From the NCBI RefSeq assembly GCF_904846685.1, contig NZ_CAJHBQ010000001.1, positions 1,178,001 to 1,242,000 of the forward strand: a stretch of 64,000 nt of DNA, written 5' to 3'. The DNA comes from Psychrobacter submarinus. GTDB taxonomy: Bacteria > Pseudomonadota > Gammaproteobacteria > Pseudomonadales > Moraxellaceae. How positions within the stretch are numbered: position 1 is the stretch's first letter; each line of letters opens with the position of its first letter. Made by a program: the position numbers and the translations under genes. A model generated the notes under the pieces. It worked only from the letters and a program-made list of their open reading frames with translations. It did no database searches and was not told the DNA's origin. Positions 43,701 through 52,741 of the stretch are shown piece by piece.

Positions 43701-46576
43701 CTTGCTACTGATAATAGCGCTTTACTCTCAGCGTCACTCTTGCTAGTAGCGGCAAGCTCGCCGGCATGACGCTGACGGTGACTGCTGATAGCGGCTTGCA
43801 AATCATCGAGTATAGACTGATTCACTTTGAACGACATACGGCCCGCAAGCGAGTCAAATAAAGCCACCAAATGAGTATGCGCGGCCAATAATGCAGCTTG
43901 AATATGGCTATCATCACTCGCTTGCGGCGCATCAGTTAGATAGTGATAACTGTCAGCTAGCGCGGTTAATATCGCTGTGAACTTCGGCGACTTGGCAGTA
44001 CTATTTGCTAAGCGCGAGATCTGCTGTGCTATTTGCTCGATATAAGCCTTAAGCGGCTCTATACTGAGCTCATTGAACGCCTCTGATAACTGCCATTCTG
44101 CATCTAACAAAGTATCGATATCTAATGCTAATAGCTGCTCTATACTGAGCTCATTATCAGTTTGCGTGTTTGGTTCCTCCGAGCTATCTAGCATTGCTTG
44201 TAGCGACTCAACATCTTGCTTACTTTGGCTAGTCGCTGTCGAAGAATGCTGCTGGATATTTCCTTCATAAGCATCGAGATAGCCTTTGATAAGCGCGACC
44301 GACTGTGCTAACGCTTCTATATGTTGAGCGCTAAGCGGGGTATCGTGCTTTTGCAAGTGCTCTAAGCTTTTTTCAATCGTTGCACTCACATCACTGATAG
44401 CGGCCAGCGCATTAGAACCCGAAGCGGCGCGCAGGGTATGAAAAGCCCTGACAATCTCTTCACTCACTTGTACGGGCGGCTGATGCTGATGGGTACTAAT
44501 AAAGTCATCAATTTGCTGTAATAACTCTTTGGCTTCTTCTACAAATATATCGAGGATTTCGCGCTCCTCGCCGCTTTGCGGTGCTATAACGATAGATTTT
44601 TCGGTCATCATATCCTTGATAGAGTGGATGTTTTTTAACATCGTCTCAGCGCTACTGACTGCATCAACAGCTGGCTTATCCTGCATACTCTCATCGTCTA
44701 TATCACTCACAACTATAGTACTATCTACCGGCGCAAGCTCATCAGTAGCCGTACTGTCTGTAGCTGTAGCACTCGTTGCCGACACGTCTTTAGCAGCTAG
44801 CGCACTATAACTAAACTCATCGCCCAACTGCTGACTATAAGCGTTTGCAGCAGCGACCCACAGTGGCACCATAGCTGGATAGTCCTGCTTGCCTTCCGCA
44901 AAGGTGTTAACAATCTCAGGATAAGCGGCTAAAACATCAGCCACCAACTGCTTCATATCGTCCGATGGCGTCAGACTCTTATCAAGCCATCGATTAAGCA
45001 TAGACTCTAATGCCCAAGCAAGCTCAGCACTGTAGTTAGCACCTACCATACGGCCTGAGCCTTTTAGAGTATGAAAGCCGCGTCTAACATCAGTTAAGCT
45101 CGCGACATTTGTATCATCTAGCTGCCAATTGTCATAAAGCGGCACGATCTCTTCTAAGACCTCATAAGCCTCTTCTATGAATATCTCTTTGATGTCGGGG
45201 TCAGCGTCATCAGCGTCTGCAGGCATCTGCTTTGTTTGTTCGATAAAAGAAGCAAGTACAGCCGGTATCTGCGGCGCGGCGATATTATCAGACTCAGTGG
45301 TTACTGGTGGCTGAGCTTGCAATGGCAGCTGTGACTCAGAAGCGGACGCCTCTGTCACATTAGCTTCATCCCTCTCATCTTGTACTTCCATACCGTGAGA
45401 TAACGGCAAGCCGGCAAGTAAGTTATGGCTTTGCAAAATAATCAAAGCAGGGTCGAATTGTGGCGGCTGAGCGGCGCTAAAGTTGGCAATCAAAGTCGGT
45501 AGCTCCTCTACCGCTTGTGCCACTAAGCTTACGACCTCATCGTTCACTGGCAAAGACTGGTCTAGTAGATGAATCAGTATATTTTCGATAGCATACGCTA
45601 TCTCACTGATGCTAAAAGCGCCAATCATCCGCCCTGAGCCTTTGAGGGTATAAAAGTTATGATGTATCGCCGTTAATGGCGTCAAGTCATGGATATCTTG
45701 TTGCCAAACAGGCAATAAGCTCGTTAACTCTGCCAAACTCTCTGTGGCTTCCTCGATAAAGATCTGACGGATCTCTTCGTTCATATCAAAGACGTCAGGC
45801 TGCACTTGCGCTTTCGCCGCTTGCCAAGCTGTCAAGGCAGCCGCATTATTGTCATCAAAGCGGGTTTTGTCAGCATCAACAAAGCTAGCATTTTTATCGT
45901 TATGCATCATTGTCATTTGCACGGACAACTTTTCAATCAGCGCGCGCGATGTGCCATCTAATGTAGCAAGCGTGCTCATATTAATATAAACCGTCACCAG
46001 CAGCTTATCGAGTAGATGAGCAAAAGAGCGTTGGTCTAACTCTCTTACTGTTTTAGCGGCTATTTCTTGCTGAGTAGCAGTCTGCTGATAGCTCGTCTCA
46101 AGCAGCTGATCTAACCCTGATAATAAGGGCACGTAATCTTGTGGTAGAGGTTCTTGGTTATGCGCTAAATTCCGCAGCCAAAGCTCCGCTAAGTACCATA
46201 AGCGCTGCTGTTTACTAGCGCTCTCTTGATATAGATCAACGCCTTGCCATAAGTAATGACAAGCTTTTGCAAGGGCCGTCAAGGCTGCAGCATCGTTGCT
46301 GTTGGTATTTAATAGCTGCTGCACTCGCTGCCGCCATCCAGTCAATAACTGCTGATACTGCTTTGGCTTTAGAGGTTTTGTTGGCGAGTATTTAGGAGGA
46401 TAGTCAGGCTCATTCGCCTTAGTCAACAAAGAGCCAATCGACCTATAAAATTGGGTGATCTGCTCAGCAGTAGCATCCGTGCTGCTCTGCCAGCCATCAG
46501 ACAGCTGTGATAATTGCTCTTTTGACAAAGGCAGCAATGATCCTAGCGCCGCGATATCATTAGGCTGGTTTTTCAT
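40709..46576 (-). CDS. chpA: ChpA/PilL-type hybrid chemosensory histidine kinase with multiple HPt domains
   Basis: 1955 aa. Recognisable HPt histidines: HHNFYTLKGSGRMIGA (about 306), GFHTLKGSGRMVGA (about 500), AFHTLRAASGSNA (about 710), LHTIKGGARMAG (about 1025) and LHTIKGGARMVAA (about 1203). Then dimer and kinase core with RNAVDHGVESP (about 1533) and DDGRGID, a CheW domain (about 1650-1800) and a receiver (ILVVDDSVTVRKV, phospho-Asp at about 1878 in LLDIEMPRMDG). It controls type IV pilus extension, retraction and cAMP signalling through PilG and PilH. Pseudomonas ChpA is longer with more HPt-like units. Confidence 0.93.
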   Translation of the reverse strand: MKNQPNDIAALGSLLPLSKEQLSQLSDGWQSSTDATAEQITQFYRSIGSLLTKANEPDYPPKYSPTKPLKPKQYQQLLTGWRQRVQQLLNTNSNDAAALTALAKACHYLWQGVDLYQESASKQQRLWYLAELWLRNLAHNQEPLPQDYVPLLSGLDQLLETSYQQTATQQEIAAKTVRELDQRSFAHLLDKLLVTVYINMSTLATLDGTSRALIEKLSVQMTMMHNDKNASFVDADKTRFDDNNAAALTAWQAAKAQVQPDVFDMNEEIRQIFIEEATESLAELTSLLPVWQQDIHDLTPLTAIHHNFYTLKGSGRMIGAFSISEIAYAIENILIHLLDQSLPVNDEVVSLVAQAVEELPTLIANFSAAQPPQFDPALIILQSHNLLAGLPLSHGMEVQDERDEANVTEASASESQLPLQAQPPVTTESDNIAAPQIPAVLASFIEQTKQMPADADDADPDIKEIFIEEAYEVLEEIVPLYDNWQLDDTNVASLTDVRRGFHTLKGSGRMVGANYSAELAWALESMLNRWLDKSLTPSDDMKQLVADVLAAYPEIVNTFAEGKQDYPAMVPLWVAAANAYSQQLGDEFSYSALAAKDVSATSATATDSTATDELAPVDSTIVVSDIDDESMQDKPAVDAVSSAETMLKNIHSIKDMMTEKSIVIAPQSGEEREILDIFVEEAKELLQQIDDFISTHQHQPPVQVSEEIVRAFHTLRAASGSNALAAISDVSATIEKSLEHLQKHDTPLSAQHIEALAQSVALIKGYLDAYEGNIQQHSSTATSQSKQDVESLQAMLDSSEEPNTQTDNELSIEQLLALDIDTLLDAEWQLSEAFNELSIEPLKAYIEQIAQQISRLANSTAKSPKFTAILTALADSYHYLTDAPQASDDSHIQAALLAAHTHLVALFDSLAGRMSFKVNQSILDDLQAAISSHRQRHAGELAATSKSDAESKALLSVASEAMDVQPVVESISVEELQLEAVNTDVELLEIFLEEAQELDSAIAQTFNQWRQDVADISTLKILQRHLHTIKGGARMAGIRSIGDLTHAAESIYEAFTNEKVTATLQWVSVMQMIQDTLSMQLEYVARYQQSFWTRDLIEQLDEFEQQGELPQTVTLKLPILKNPAQTATADSEDHIEPTDAVETISLEALIANSWSNGLPDIDILDVFLEEAEELVENSQKYLQLFLNNTSDVAAVQTLQRDLHTIKGGARMVAANGIADLAHQMESVYESLAIGRRPATKVISELLISCHDWLKDAVFVLKHHINPAMPTALINALQDFSKDTLSSRHIPAESLQTEISAILAVQDKQSAIRGDIDIRQMPAMSGSFAEPERSMDSSDEMIRISGSLVEHMINLSGESAINRARIDMGMSSLTGSIGEMSSTVQRLADQLRRMEIELEAQILSQIDEELIQTEDFDPLEMDQYSSLNQLSKSLSESASDLIDINNTLLEKTRDNENLLLQLSRTQTELQDGLMNSRMVPFLRLKPRLDLIVRQTANELNKSVDLTIITADDELDRTILERITSPLEHMLRNAVDHGVESPQERLATGKDRSGHITLEVLREGSEVVIHLTDDGRGIDVNEVREKAVLEGLINPSEYQYTDVEIMQYVFNAGVTTSKQVTQISGRGVGMDVVASEIRQLGGAVSVSSKTGEGTRFTMRIPLTVAVSDALVVRVADRYYAIPLIQIERVVRVNPEALYDYYHSNKETMQIEDKDYRVRYLNELILGSQFNELMMNTNTSLPVIIVKNSSGQNLALQVDQIAGSRIEVVVKPMGQQLSHLDGISAATIMGDGSVMLILDIIALLRQSTIKTVTAPQAAKPKADLEAAERKPTILVVDDSVTVRKVTSRFLERQGLNAVVAKDGVDAMEILQQSTPDLILLDIEMPRMDGFEVATQVRNNQRLQQIPIIMITSRTGDKHRTRAFETGVNDYMGKPFQESELLEKIQTLLNIKIDDKQQA

Positions 46577-46785
46577 AAGGTGGCCCCAAATCGTTTATAT
46601 TGCGAGTCTTATCCAGTATTGACTGACTGACAGCGAAGCGGCCACAAAGACTCGTTGTCAGACTATAACTATAATGACCAAAGCCGTTATAAAAATAGCG
46701 CGATGACGATAAGCTGTGGCTCATCTTCTACCCTCAGTAGTGGTCTAGATACCAAATACCTGTATTGCCCTTTAAGGTCAAGGCA

Positions 46786-48177
46786 CTAGACAATCTCTTC
46801 GACATCCTCAAAATGTTCTTCATCATTAGAGACTTTGAAACCAGTCACTGACTCTTGCAAGGCGGCTGCCATCTCATTTAGCTCACCGACTGAGCGCGCG
46901 GTTGCCATCGTACCTGAGGAGGTTTGTGAGGTAATGCCTTGAATAATCGTCATGGTATTAGAGATCTGACCGGCAGATGCGGCCTGCTGCTGTGCAGTGT
47001 TTGAGATACTCTCAATTAGATCGGCCAAAGTATTCGATACCTGTTGCACCTCTTCTAGGGCCTCACCTGCATCTTTGGCTAAGCGAGCACCGCGGACGAC
47101 CTCAGAGGTCGTTGACTCCATTGAAGTCACCGCTTCACTGGTATCGGCCTGAATGGTATTCACCAAAGTTTTGATCTGTTTGGTGGCGTTGGCTGAGCGC
47201 TCTGCTAGACGCTGTACTTCATCAGCAACGACCGCGAAGCCTCGACCAGCCTCCCCTGCCATTGATGCCTGAATAGCGGCGTTCAATGCCAGAACGTTAG
47301 TTTGATCAGCAATATCGTTAATCAAGCTAACGATATCCCCAATCTCTTGCGAGGACTCACCTAGACGCTTAATACGCTTAGAGGTTTCTTGAATCTGATC
47401 ACGAATGACGTTCATACCTTCTATCGAACGCTGAACGACCTCTGCACCATTATGAGCAATCGCAACCGAGCGCTGGGCAACATTCGCCGACTCAGTAGCG
47501 TTGTTAGAAACTTGGTCAATTGAGAGGGTCATCTCGTTAATCGCTTTAGAGACGCTGGCAATCTCTTGCGTTTGGTTTTCAGAAGCCTCCACCAACTCGA
47601 CGGCGTTAACCTGAGTTTGTTCGGTAGAGTTTGTGACTCGGTCCGCCGTCTCATTAATAACCAATACCAGCTCACGTAACTGCTCGATGGCAAAGTTAAC
47701 AGAGTCAGCAATCGCCCCTGTAAAATCCTCTGATACCGTAGCATTCACTGTCAGGTCACCATCTGCCAAGTCGGCGAGCTCATCAAGTAAGCGCAAAATA
47801 GCCATCTGGTTACGCTCGTTTTCTTCTTGGATCTGACTTGAGCGTTCTGATTCGACATTGGCCTCTTGACGACGACGCAGCGTTTCTTGCTCAATCAGTA
47901 AGCGCTCATTGGCACTTCGTTCTTTAAGCAGCCGTGACAAAGCGTAAGCTGCCCCGATTAGCGCGACTATAAAGATAATAGCAGGCAAAGATATCAGCTG
48001 ATTAAAATCAGTCACATATTGGCTGATTGACGCCAGTGAGCTGACAAGCCATATCAAACAGGCCACACTCACTAAAGCAAAAACGGCTAATACAACTCTC
48101 CACTTGCTTGCAGCTTCTTTTACAGCTGGTGTTTGGTTACTGGCACCAGTATTAGGACTTTTTATAACATCACTCAT
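46786..48177 (-). CDS. pilJ: PilJ-type methyl-accepting chemotaxis protein, without periplasmic sensor domain
   Basis: 463 aa from ATG 48177, chosen because AAGGA lies 9 bases upstream; the in-frame TTG at 48195 precedes that SD. Two membrane helices (about 27-47 and 61-80) are joined by only about 13 residues, so there is almost no periplasmic part. A HAMP-like linker and the long signalling coiled coil follow, with the conserved hairpin [19 protein letters not shown]. Pseudomonas PilJ (682 aa) has large periplasmic PilJ domains. Place between pilI and chpA supports the call; the missing sensor is directly visible. Confidence 0.88.
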   Translation of the reverse strand: MSDVIKSPNTGASNQTPAVKEAASKWRVVLAVFALVSVACLIWLVSSLASISQYVTDFNQLISLPAIIFIVALIGAAYALSRLLKERSANERLLIEQETLRRRQEANVESERSSQIQEENERNQMAILRLLDELADLADGDLTVNATVSEDFTGAIADSVNFAIEQLRELVLVINETADRVTNSTEQTQVNAVELVEASENQTQEIASVSKAINEMTLSIDQVSNNATESANVAQRSVAIAHNGAEVVQRSIEGMNVIRDQIQETSKRIKRLGESSQEIGDIVSLINDIADQTNVLALNAAIQASMAGEAGRGFAVVADEVQRLAERSANATKQIKTLVNTIQADTSEAVTSMESTTSEVVRGARLAKDAGEALEEVQQVSNTLADLIESISNTAQQQAASAGQISNTMTIIQGITSQTSSGTMATARSVGELNEMAAALQESVTGFKVSNDEEHFEDVEEIV

Positions 48178-48348
48178 CGTGCTTATTCCTTTCAAACCGT
48201 GGTCTAAGTTATATCATGACTGAATTGACTCATTGTGCGTGCTGAATCCACTCTTTGCTCTATTTATCTCGCTGTTAATATTTAATATAACGAGCGTATT
48301 CCAAAAACGATAGCCGCAAGCTTTAACGGTTAAAACTTGCGACCACAC

Positions 48349-48879
48349 TTATATGGCGGCATCTATATAGCGCTTATCTTGCGCCAGTAAGCTTGGCATA
48401 AAAACAAACCAATCTTTTTCATCTTTGTGAAACTTACCATGATTATAAGGTGCAAAAGCTGAATCACTAGGCAGAGCTTCCGGCCGGTATTGATCTTGGG
48501 TGAACTGCTCAATGCCTAAGACTTTATCGACAATGAGACCGGAGAATACCGTATGATGATCGATGACCAATACCTTTCTTGAGCTGTCTTGAGCTGAGCT
48601 GCTTGGTGTCTGTAAGAACTTTGCCAAATCTGTCAGTGGTAACAATCGTCCACGTACATTGGCAATACCGAGTAGCCAAGGCTGAACTAACGGCATGCTA
48701 GTGTATTCAGGCATCGTCAGTATCTCCGCCACCTCACCTAGAGGCGCCACCAAACGCTGACCACTACTCTCAAACACCACCCCGCGCCAGTCATAGTCTT
48801 TTCTACCCTGACGACCGCTGCTGCGCGAATTAGCCAAATCAGCCAGACGCAATAGCTCAATAAACCCTCTAGAAGCCAC
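48349..48879 (-). CDS. pilI: PilI, CheW-like adaptor
   Basis: 176 aa CheW domain (GVVFESSGQRLVAPLGEVAE, then WLLGIANVRGRLLPLTDLAK). GTG 48879 is the start, 3 bases after the pilH stop, with GGAG just upstream, so translation is coupled. It links the PilJ receptor with ChpA kinase. Confidence 0.92.
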   Translation of the reverse strand: MASRGFIELLRLADLANSRSSGRQGRKDYDWRGVVFESSGQRLVAPLGEVAEILTMPEYTSMPLVQPWLLGIANVRGRLLPLTDLAKFLQTPSSSAQDSSRKVLVIDHHTVFSGLIVDKVLGIEQFTQDQYRPEALPSDSAFAPYNHGKFHKDEKDWFVFMPSLLAQDKRYIDAAI

Positions 48880-48882
48880 AAC

Positions 48883-49245
48883 TTACTCCATAACTTTACG
48901 AATAATGCGCATAAGCTCAAGCTCGTTGATAGGCTTGGTCAGATACTCGGTTGCGCCTTGACGCTTACCCCATACTCTATCTGTTTCTTGACTCTTAGTG
49001 CTGATAATGACTACTGGGATGTGCTTGGTCGTACGATCGCGAGTGATTTTACGAGTGGCCTGAAAACCATTCATCTCAGGCATGACGACATCCATCAAAA
49101 TCACATCTGGTACATGCTCGGTAGCCATCTGATAGCCTTCGATACCATTGGTAGCCTCTATAACTTGAAAGTTATTTTTAGCCAATATGTCGCGAAATTT
49201 TGCCATCTCAGACGGCGAGTCATCAATGACTAAAACAGTGGTCAT
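48883..49245 (-). CDS. pilH: PilH, CheY-like response regulator
   Basis: 120 aa single receiver domain: DDSPSEM at the N-terminus, phospho-Asp in VILMDVVMPEMNG, and KPIN at the end. In the Pil-Chp system PilH counteracts PilG (retraction or phosphate sink). SD AAGGAA before ATG 49245; the last codons adjoin pilI. Confidence 0.93.
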   Translation of the reverse strand: MTTVLVIDDSPSEMAKFRDILAKNNFQVIEATNGIEGYQMATEHVPDVILMDVVMPEMNGFQATRKITRDRTTKHIPVVIISTKSQETDRVWGKRQGATEYLTKPINELELMRIIRKVME

Positions 49246-49336
49246 GATTGTTTCCTTTGTAATGAGTATCCGTAGGATCTGTTATAAAAATTTGCCAAAA
49301 TGAGTGGGGAGTATAATCTATAAAACCCAAAAGCAA

Positions 49337-49714
49337 TTAGCGATAATGACTGATAGCTTCAAATAGCTCATCTTTACTAAATGGCTTCGTCAAATACTCA
49401 TCAGAGCCAACGATACGCCCGCGAGCTTTGTCAAATAAGCCATCTTTAGACGACAGCATAATGACGGGCTTATCAGCATAATTAGGGTTGTTCTTTATCA
49501 AAGCACAAGTCTGATAACCATCTAAACGCGGCATCATAATATCAACAAAGATAATATCTGGATTGTTATCTACAATTTTTGCTAACGCATCAAAGCCATC
49601 AATAGCGGTAATCACCTCGCAGCCTGCTTTTTTTAGCAAGGTCTCTGCGGTACGGCGCATGGTTTTTGAGTCATCAATCACCATGACGGTTAGCCCTTCA
49701 AAATTACTGTCCAT
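49337..49714 (-). CDS. pilG: PilG, CheY-like response regulator
   Basis: 125 aa single receiver: VMVIDDSKTMRRTAE, phospho-Asp in IIFVDIMMPRLDG, and YLTKPFSKDELFEAI. In twitching systems PilG promotes pilus extension. First gene of the pilGHIJ-chpA row, with SD AGGAT before ATG 49714. Confidence 0.93.
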   Translation of the reverse strand: MDSNFEGLTVMVIDDSKTMRRTAETLLKKAGCEVITAIDGFDALAKIVDNNPDIIFVDIMMPRLDGYQTCALIKNNPNYADKPVIMLSSKDGLFDKARGRIVGSDEYLTKPFSKDELFEAISHYR

Positions 49715-50134
49715 TATTACTATCCTATAAACTTTAAAATTACTATCTATAGCTTAGACTCTAGTTATAGCTAAGGTGCTATAAAGGGTACTATAAATAG
49801 CTGATATTTTGCCTTATTATGCTGCTATTATTATCTACTTTGTTATTTTGTTTATAATTAGAGTCATATCAACTGCATAACATTCATACATTTATCCAAA
49901 ACTAACTGTTGTAATATGACGGCAACCTAACTGTATTACTATAAGTGTGTAAGATAAGTTACCTATATAAGACGAAAGTTATCATTATTTTAATAATATA
50001 CTAAACAAAGTATTAACAATACAAGATTGAATTGCAATTAATAAAACCGCCCAAGTCACTTTTTAGACACTTTAGCCTAAAATATGGCTCTATATTCCTT
50101 TTAACTTAGCTATTTGCTGTCAACGGTGACTGAT
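49715..50134. other. Divergent spacer between pilG and the HlyD-like gene
   Basis: 420 bases, AT-rich, no coding frame. It should hold the pil-chp promoter on the minus strand and the adaptor promoter on the plus strand; elements could not be fixed. Confidence 0.4.
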
Positions 50135-51526
50135 ATGATACGTTTTTCTTATCACAAAAATACTGCTTTATTTATCAGTATATTGCTAATGACAGCCTGT
50201 CAGCCGCCCGAAGATACGAGTCAATCGGCGATCGCGCAAAGTGAGCCGATGAGCGAGGACGCAGACTTATCTTTTATAGTCAATGACGATACCGTTACCT
50301 TATCTGCTGATAGTATTTTAAACCTTAAGTCCTCTCGTTATCAGCCAAGCCTTGGCCTACAAGGCGAGATAGAACCTATTAAACAATCAAAGTTTGTCAC
50401 TGCCAAAGCAGTCACTGTACAACAGGTGCTGGTTCAACAAGGTCAATGGGTAGAAGAAGGTACGCCCCTATTTATCTTGGCGCTACAGGATATCGATGAC
50501 AATAACATTGCTGGCAGCGCTGGATCACTGCCTCGTAATAACGAAGCTAAGAAGCAAGCTGACGATAGTGTAAATGCAGATAAGAAGCTAAGCGACAATA
50601 TAAATGACAGTATCATTGCAAATACCACTGAAAACATCCCTGACTCGTCGGGCGACAAAGTAACAAGTCGCGGTAACACTGATGGCCAACCAGCGCAGAA
50701 ACCTGCTGTAAAAGAACCCAAAGCTAATCCTAGGCTTGCTGACACTGCTCAATCGCCAAACGTTGAGTCAAACCTTGGATTAAGTAACGAGACTGCTAGC
50801 GAACAAGGCGCGAAGCAAGCCAACCCGCAATCTGCCCCTACCCCTGCTACAGAAAGAGAAAAACAACCAGAGTCGCAGCCGAGCACACAAACAACAGTAC
50901 AAAACGCTGCTATTATCGTTCGGGCCAGTTTTGCTGGACGAGTGACGACGCTGCCGGTAGCTAGTGGCGACAAGCTTGCAGCTGGTACGCTGCTGTTATC
51001 TTTAGCAGATGACACTCATTTGCAGTTTATTGCAACCCTGCCTATTCAAGCTGAACCACAGCTTTCTATCGGTCAGAACGTCAATTTCAGTACTCAAAGC
51101 CATCCTAGAAAATATACCGGCCAAATCAGTAAGCTGAGCGTTGGCGATGACCCAAATAAACTAAAAGTTCATGTACAAGTATTAAAGAACGATGCCAGCC
51201 GCGAAGGTAGTCTTAAGGCAGGTATGATTGCTACAGGCCGCGTTAATTATGGTCAAATAGCGGTAGGTACTATCGTCCCTGAGCTCGCTATACACGATGC
51301 TGATCTGAGCGCTTTAAAACGGCCTCCTTATCAGCCCATAACACCGCTTACTGCAAACGTTTGGATCGTCAAGCAGGATCAGCGCTTGACTCGCCAGCCT
51401 GTCGAGATCATCGAATACAATCCAGACACAGAACAGTACCTGATTGCTGGGGTTAACAATGATAGCTTGATTTGTTTAGCCGATTTACCAGTGGAATCTG
51501 CAGGTAAAAAAGTGGTTATCTCTTAA
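50135..51526 (+). CDS. HlyD/RND-adaptor-like periplasmic lipoprotein with a long low-complexity insertion
   Basis: 463 aa from ATG 50135 (MIRFSYHKNTA); the TTG at 50114 is an alternative. Lipobox LMTAC. The biotinyl-lipoyl-like domain starts as VTVQQVLVQQGQWVEEGTPLF (about 90-112) and its second half resumes as IVRASFAGRVTTLPVASGDKL (about 267). Between them lie about 140 residues rich in Asn, Ser, Asp, Lys and Gln, in place of the usual coiled-coil hairpin. A beta-barrel part (YTGQISKLSVGDDPNKLKVH) follows. No pump or outer-membrane partner gene adjoins, so its partner is unknown. Confidence 0.75.
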   Translation: MIRFSYHKNTALFISILLMTACQPPEDTSQSAIAQSEPMSEDADLSFIVNDDTVTLSADSILNLKSSRYQPSLGLQGEIEPIKQSKFVTAKAVTVQQVLVQQGQWVEEGTPLFILALQDIDDNNIAGSAGSLPRNNEAKKQADDSVNADKKLSDNINDSIIANTTENIPDSSGDKVTSRGNTDGQPAQKPAVKEPKANPRLADTAQSPNVESNLGLSNETASEQGAKQANPQSAPTPATEREKQPESQPSTQTTVQNAAIIVRASFAGRVTTLPVASGDKLAAGTLLLSLADDTHLQFIATLPIQAEPQLSIGQNVNFSTQSHPRKYTGQISKLSVGDDPNKLKVHVQVLKNDASREGSLKAGMIATGRVNYGQIAVGTIVPELAIHDADLSALKRPPYQPITPLTANVWIVKQDQRLTRQPVEIIEYNPDTEQYLIAGVNNDSLICLADLPVESAGKKVVIS

Positions 51527-51561
51527 CGTTACCAATGCAGATTTTTTTGATCTTGCAGCTT

Positions 51562-51583
51562 TCAGTGACAGATCTGTCACTGA
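51562..51583. promoter_or_regulatory. 22-bp perfect palindrome after the adaptor gene
   Basis: TCAGTGACAGATCTGTCACTGA reads the same on both strands; it lies 36 bases after the stop codon. There is no T-run, so it is more like an operator or protein site than a terminator. Confidence 0.55.
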
Positions 51584-51965
51584 TTGAAGCCGCTTCGTTG
51601 ACGCCGTTTTGACTCCTTAATGCTTTAGTAAAGCTGCAGTTTTAAATAGACAGTTACATTGTGTAGAAATATTAACAAAGCGCGTCTTGTTTGCTCAGGT
51701 GCTTTTTTGGCAAACTGATGATTGGATATGAAGCTTAGGTAAAAACACTAAGTGCAAAATCTTAGGTATAAAATATCAGTTTCAAAATATTAGCTATTAA
51801 AGGTTAAGCGTAAAGCGTTGTCTTTAATAATAGCGCTGAATCAAAAGGTACGAAAGGGCTGACTATAAATAATAATGATGTAGCCCTTATAAAAGAGTAC
51901 TTATTAAAATGATGGCAATATCTATTTAAGCATCTATCACTGAGAGTATTTTTAGGAGATGAACC
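51584..51965. other. Gene-free stretch upstream of the response regulator gene
   Basis: About 380 bases without genes; it should contain the promoter of the two-component genes. No defined elements beyond the palindrome at 51562. Confidence 0.35.
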
Positions 51966-52685
51966 ATGAGTAAGCAAATTTTATTGATTGAAGATGATCC
52001 AGATTTGGCTGAGCTTATTAGCGACTATCTAACAATGAACTATTACGATGTCCATCATGCCGGTCTTGGTCAAGAAGGGTTAGATATTTTAGACACCAAA
52101 GAGCGCGATATTGATTTGGTTGTGCTCGATCTTATGCTGCCGGACATGGATGGTATGCAAGTCTGTCAAAGAATCCGCAGTAATAGTAATATCACCAATA
52201 AGGTGCCTATTATCATGCTTACCGCCAAAGGAGATACGACTGACCGCGTTTTAGGACTTGAGATGGGTGCTGATGATTATATCGCTAAGCCATTTGAGCC
52301 ACGTGAGCTGTTGGCTCGTATTCGTGCAGTGATTCGTCGCCATGAGCAACCAAACCAAGCAGATAGTCAATCAGACAGCTTAACCTTTGGCCGTTTGAGC
52401 GTCTTTCCTGATAGCCACGAAGTCACTATCGACGATCAGCCGGTACGCTTGACGACGCATCAGTTTCAACTATTGCATTATTTTGCCACTCATTCAGGCA
52501 AAGTATTGAACCGCGAGCAGCTCTGGCAAGCGATGCCTAACGATGATAGCTCAGACAATATTGACCGCGCCATTGATGTACATATCTCGCGTCTGCGAGC
52601 GTTAATCGAAGACAACCCGCGTCAGCCAAAACGCATCATTACGGTACGCGGCGTTGGTTATCAATTTGCCACTGATCAGGTATGA
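51966..52685 (+). CDS. OmpR-family response regulator
   Basis: 239 aa. Receiver with LIEDDPDLAE, phospho-Asp in LVVLDLMLPDMDG and the KPFEP turn, then a winged-helix DNA-binding domain (LTTHQFQLLHYFATHSGKVL, RAIDVHISRLRALIEDN, VRGVGYQF). SD AGGAG before ATG 51966. The cognate kinase follows at once. The exact regulon is unknown; it resembles the RstA/CpxR group. Confidence 0.93.
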   Translation: MSKQILLIEDDPDLAELISDYLTMNYYDVHHAGLGQEGLDILDTKERDIDLVVLDLMLPDMDGMQVCQRIRSNSNITNKVPIIMLTAKGDTTDRVLGLEMGADDYIAKPFEPRELLARIRAVIRRHEQPNQADSQSDSLTFGRLSVFPDSHEVTIDDQPVRLTTHQFQLLHYFATHSGKVLNREQLWQAMPNDDSSDNIDRAIDVHISRLRALIEDNPRQPKRIITVRGVGYQFATDQV

Positions 52686-52741
52686 TATGCTTAGTATACG
52701 TATGCCTAGTATGCCAATAGCTATACACTTAGGATACATAC

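Noticed and set aside
41604-44810. Several open frames opposite chpA
   Set aside because: They are shadows of the long, clearly coding chpA frame and contain no motifs.
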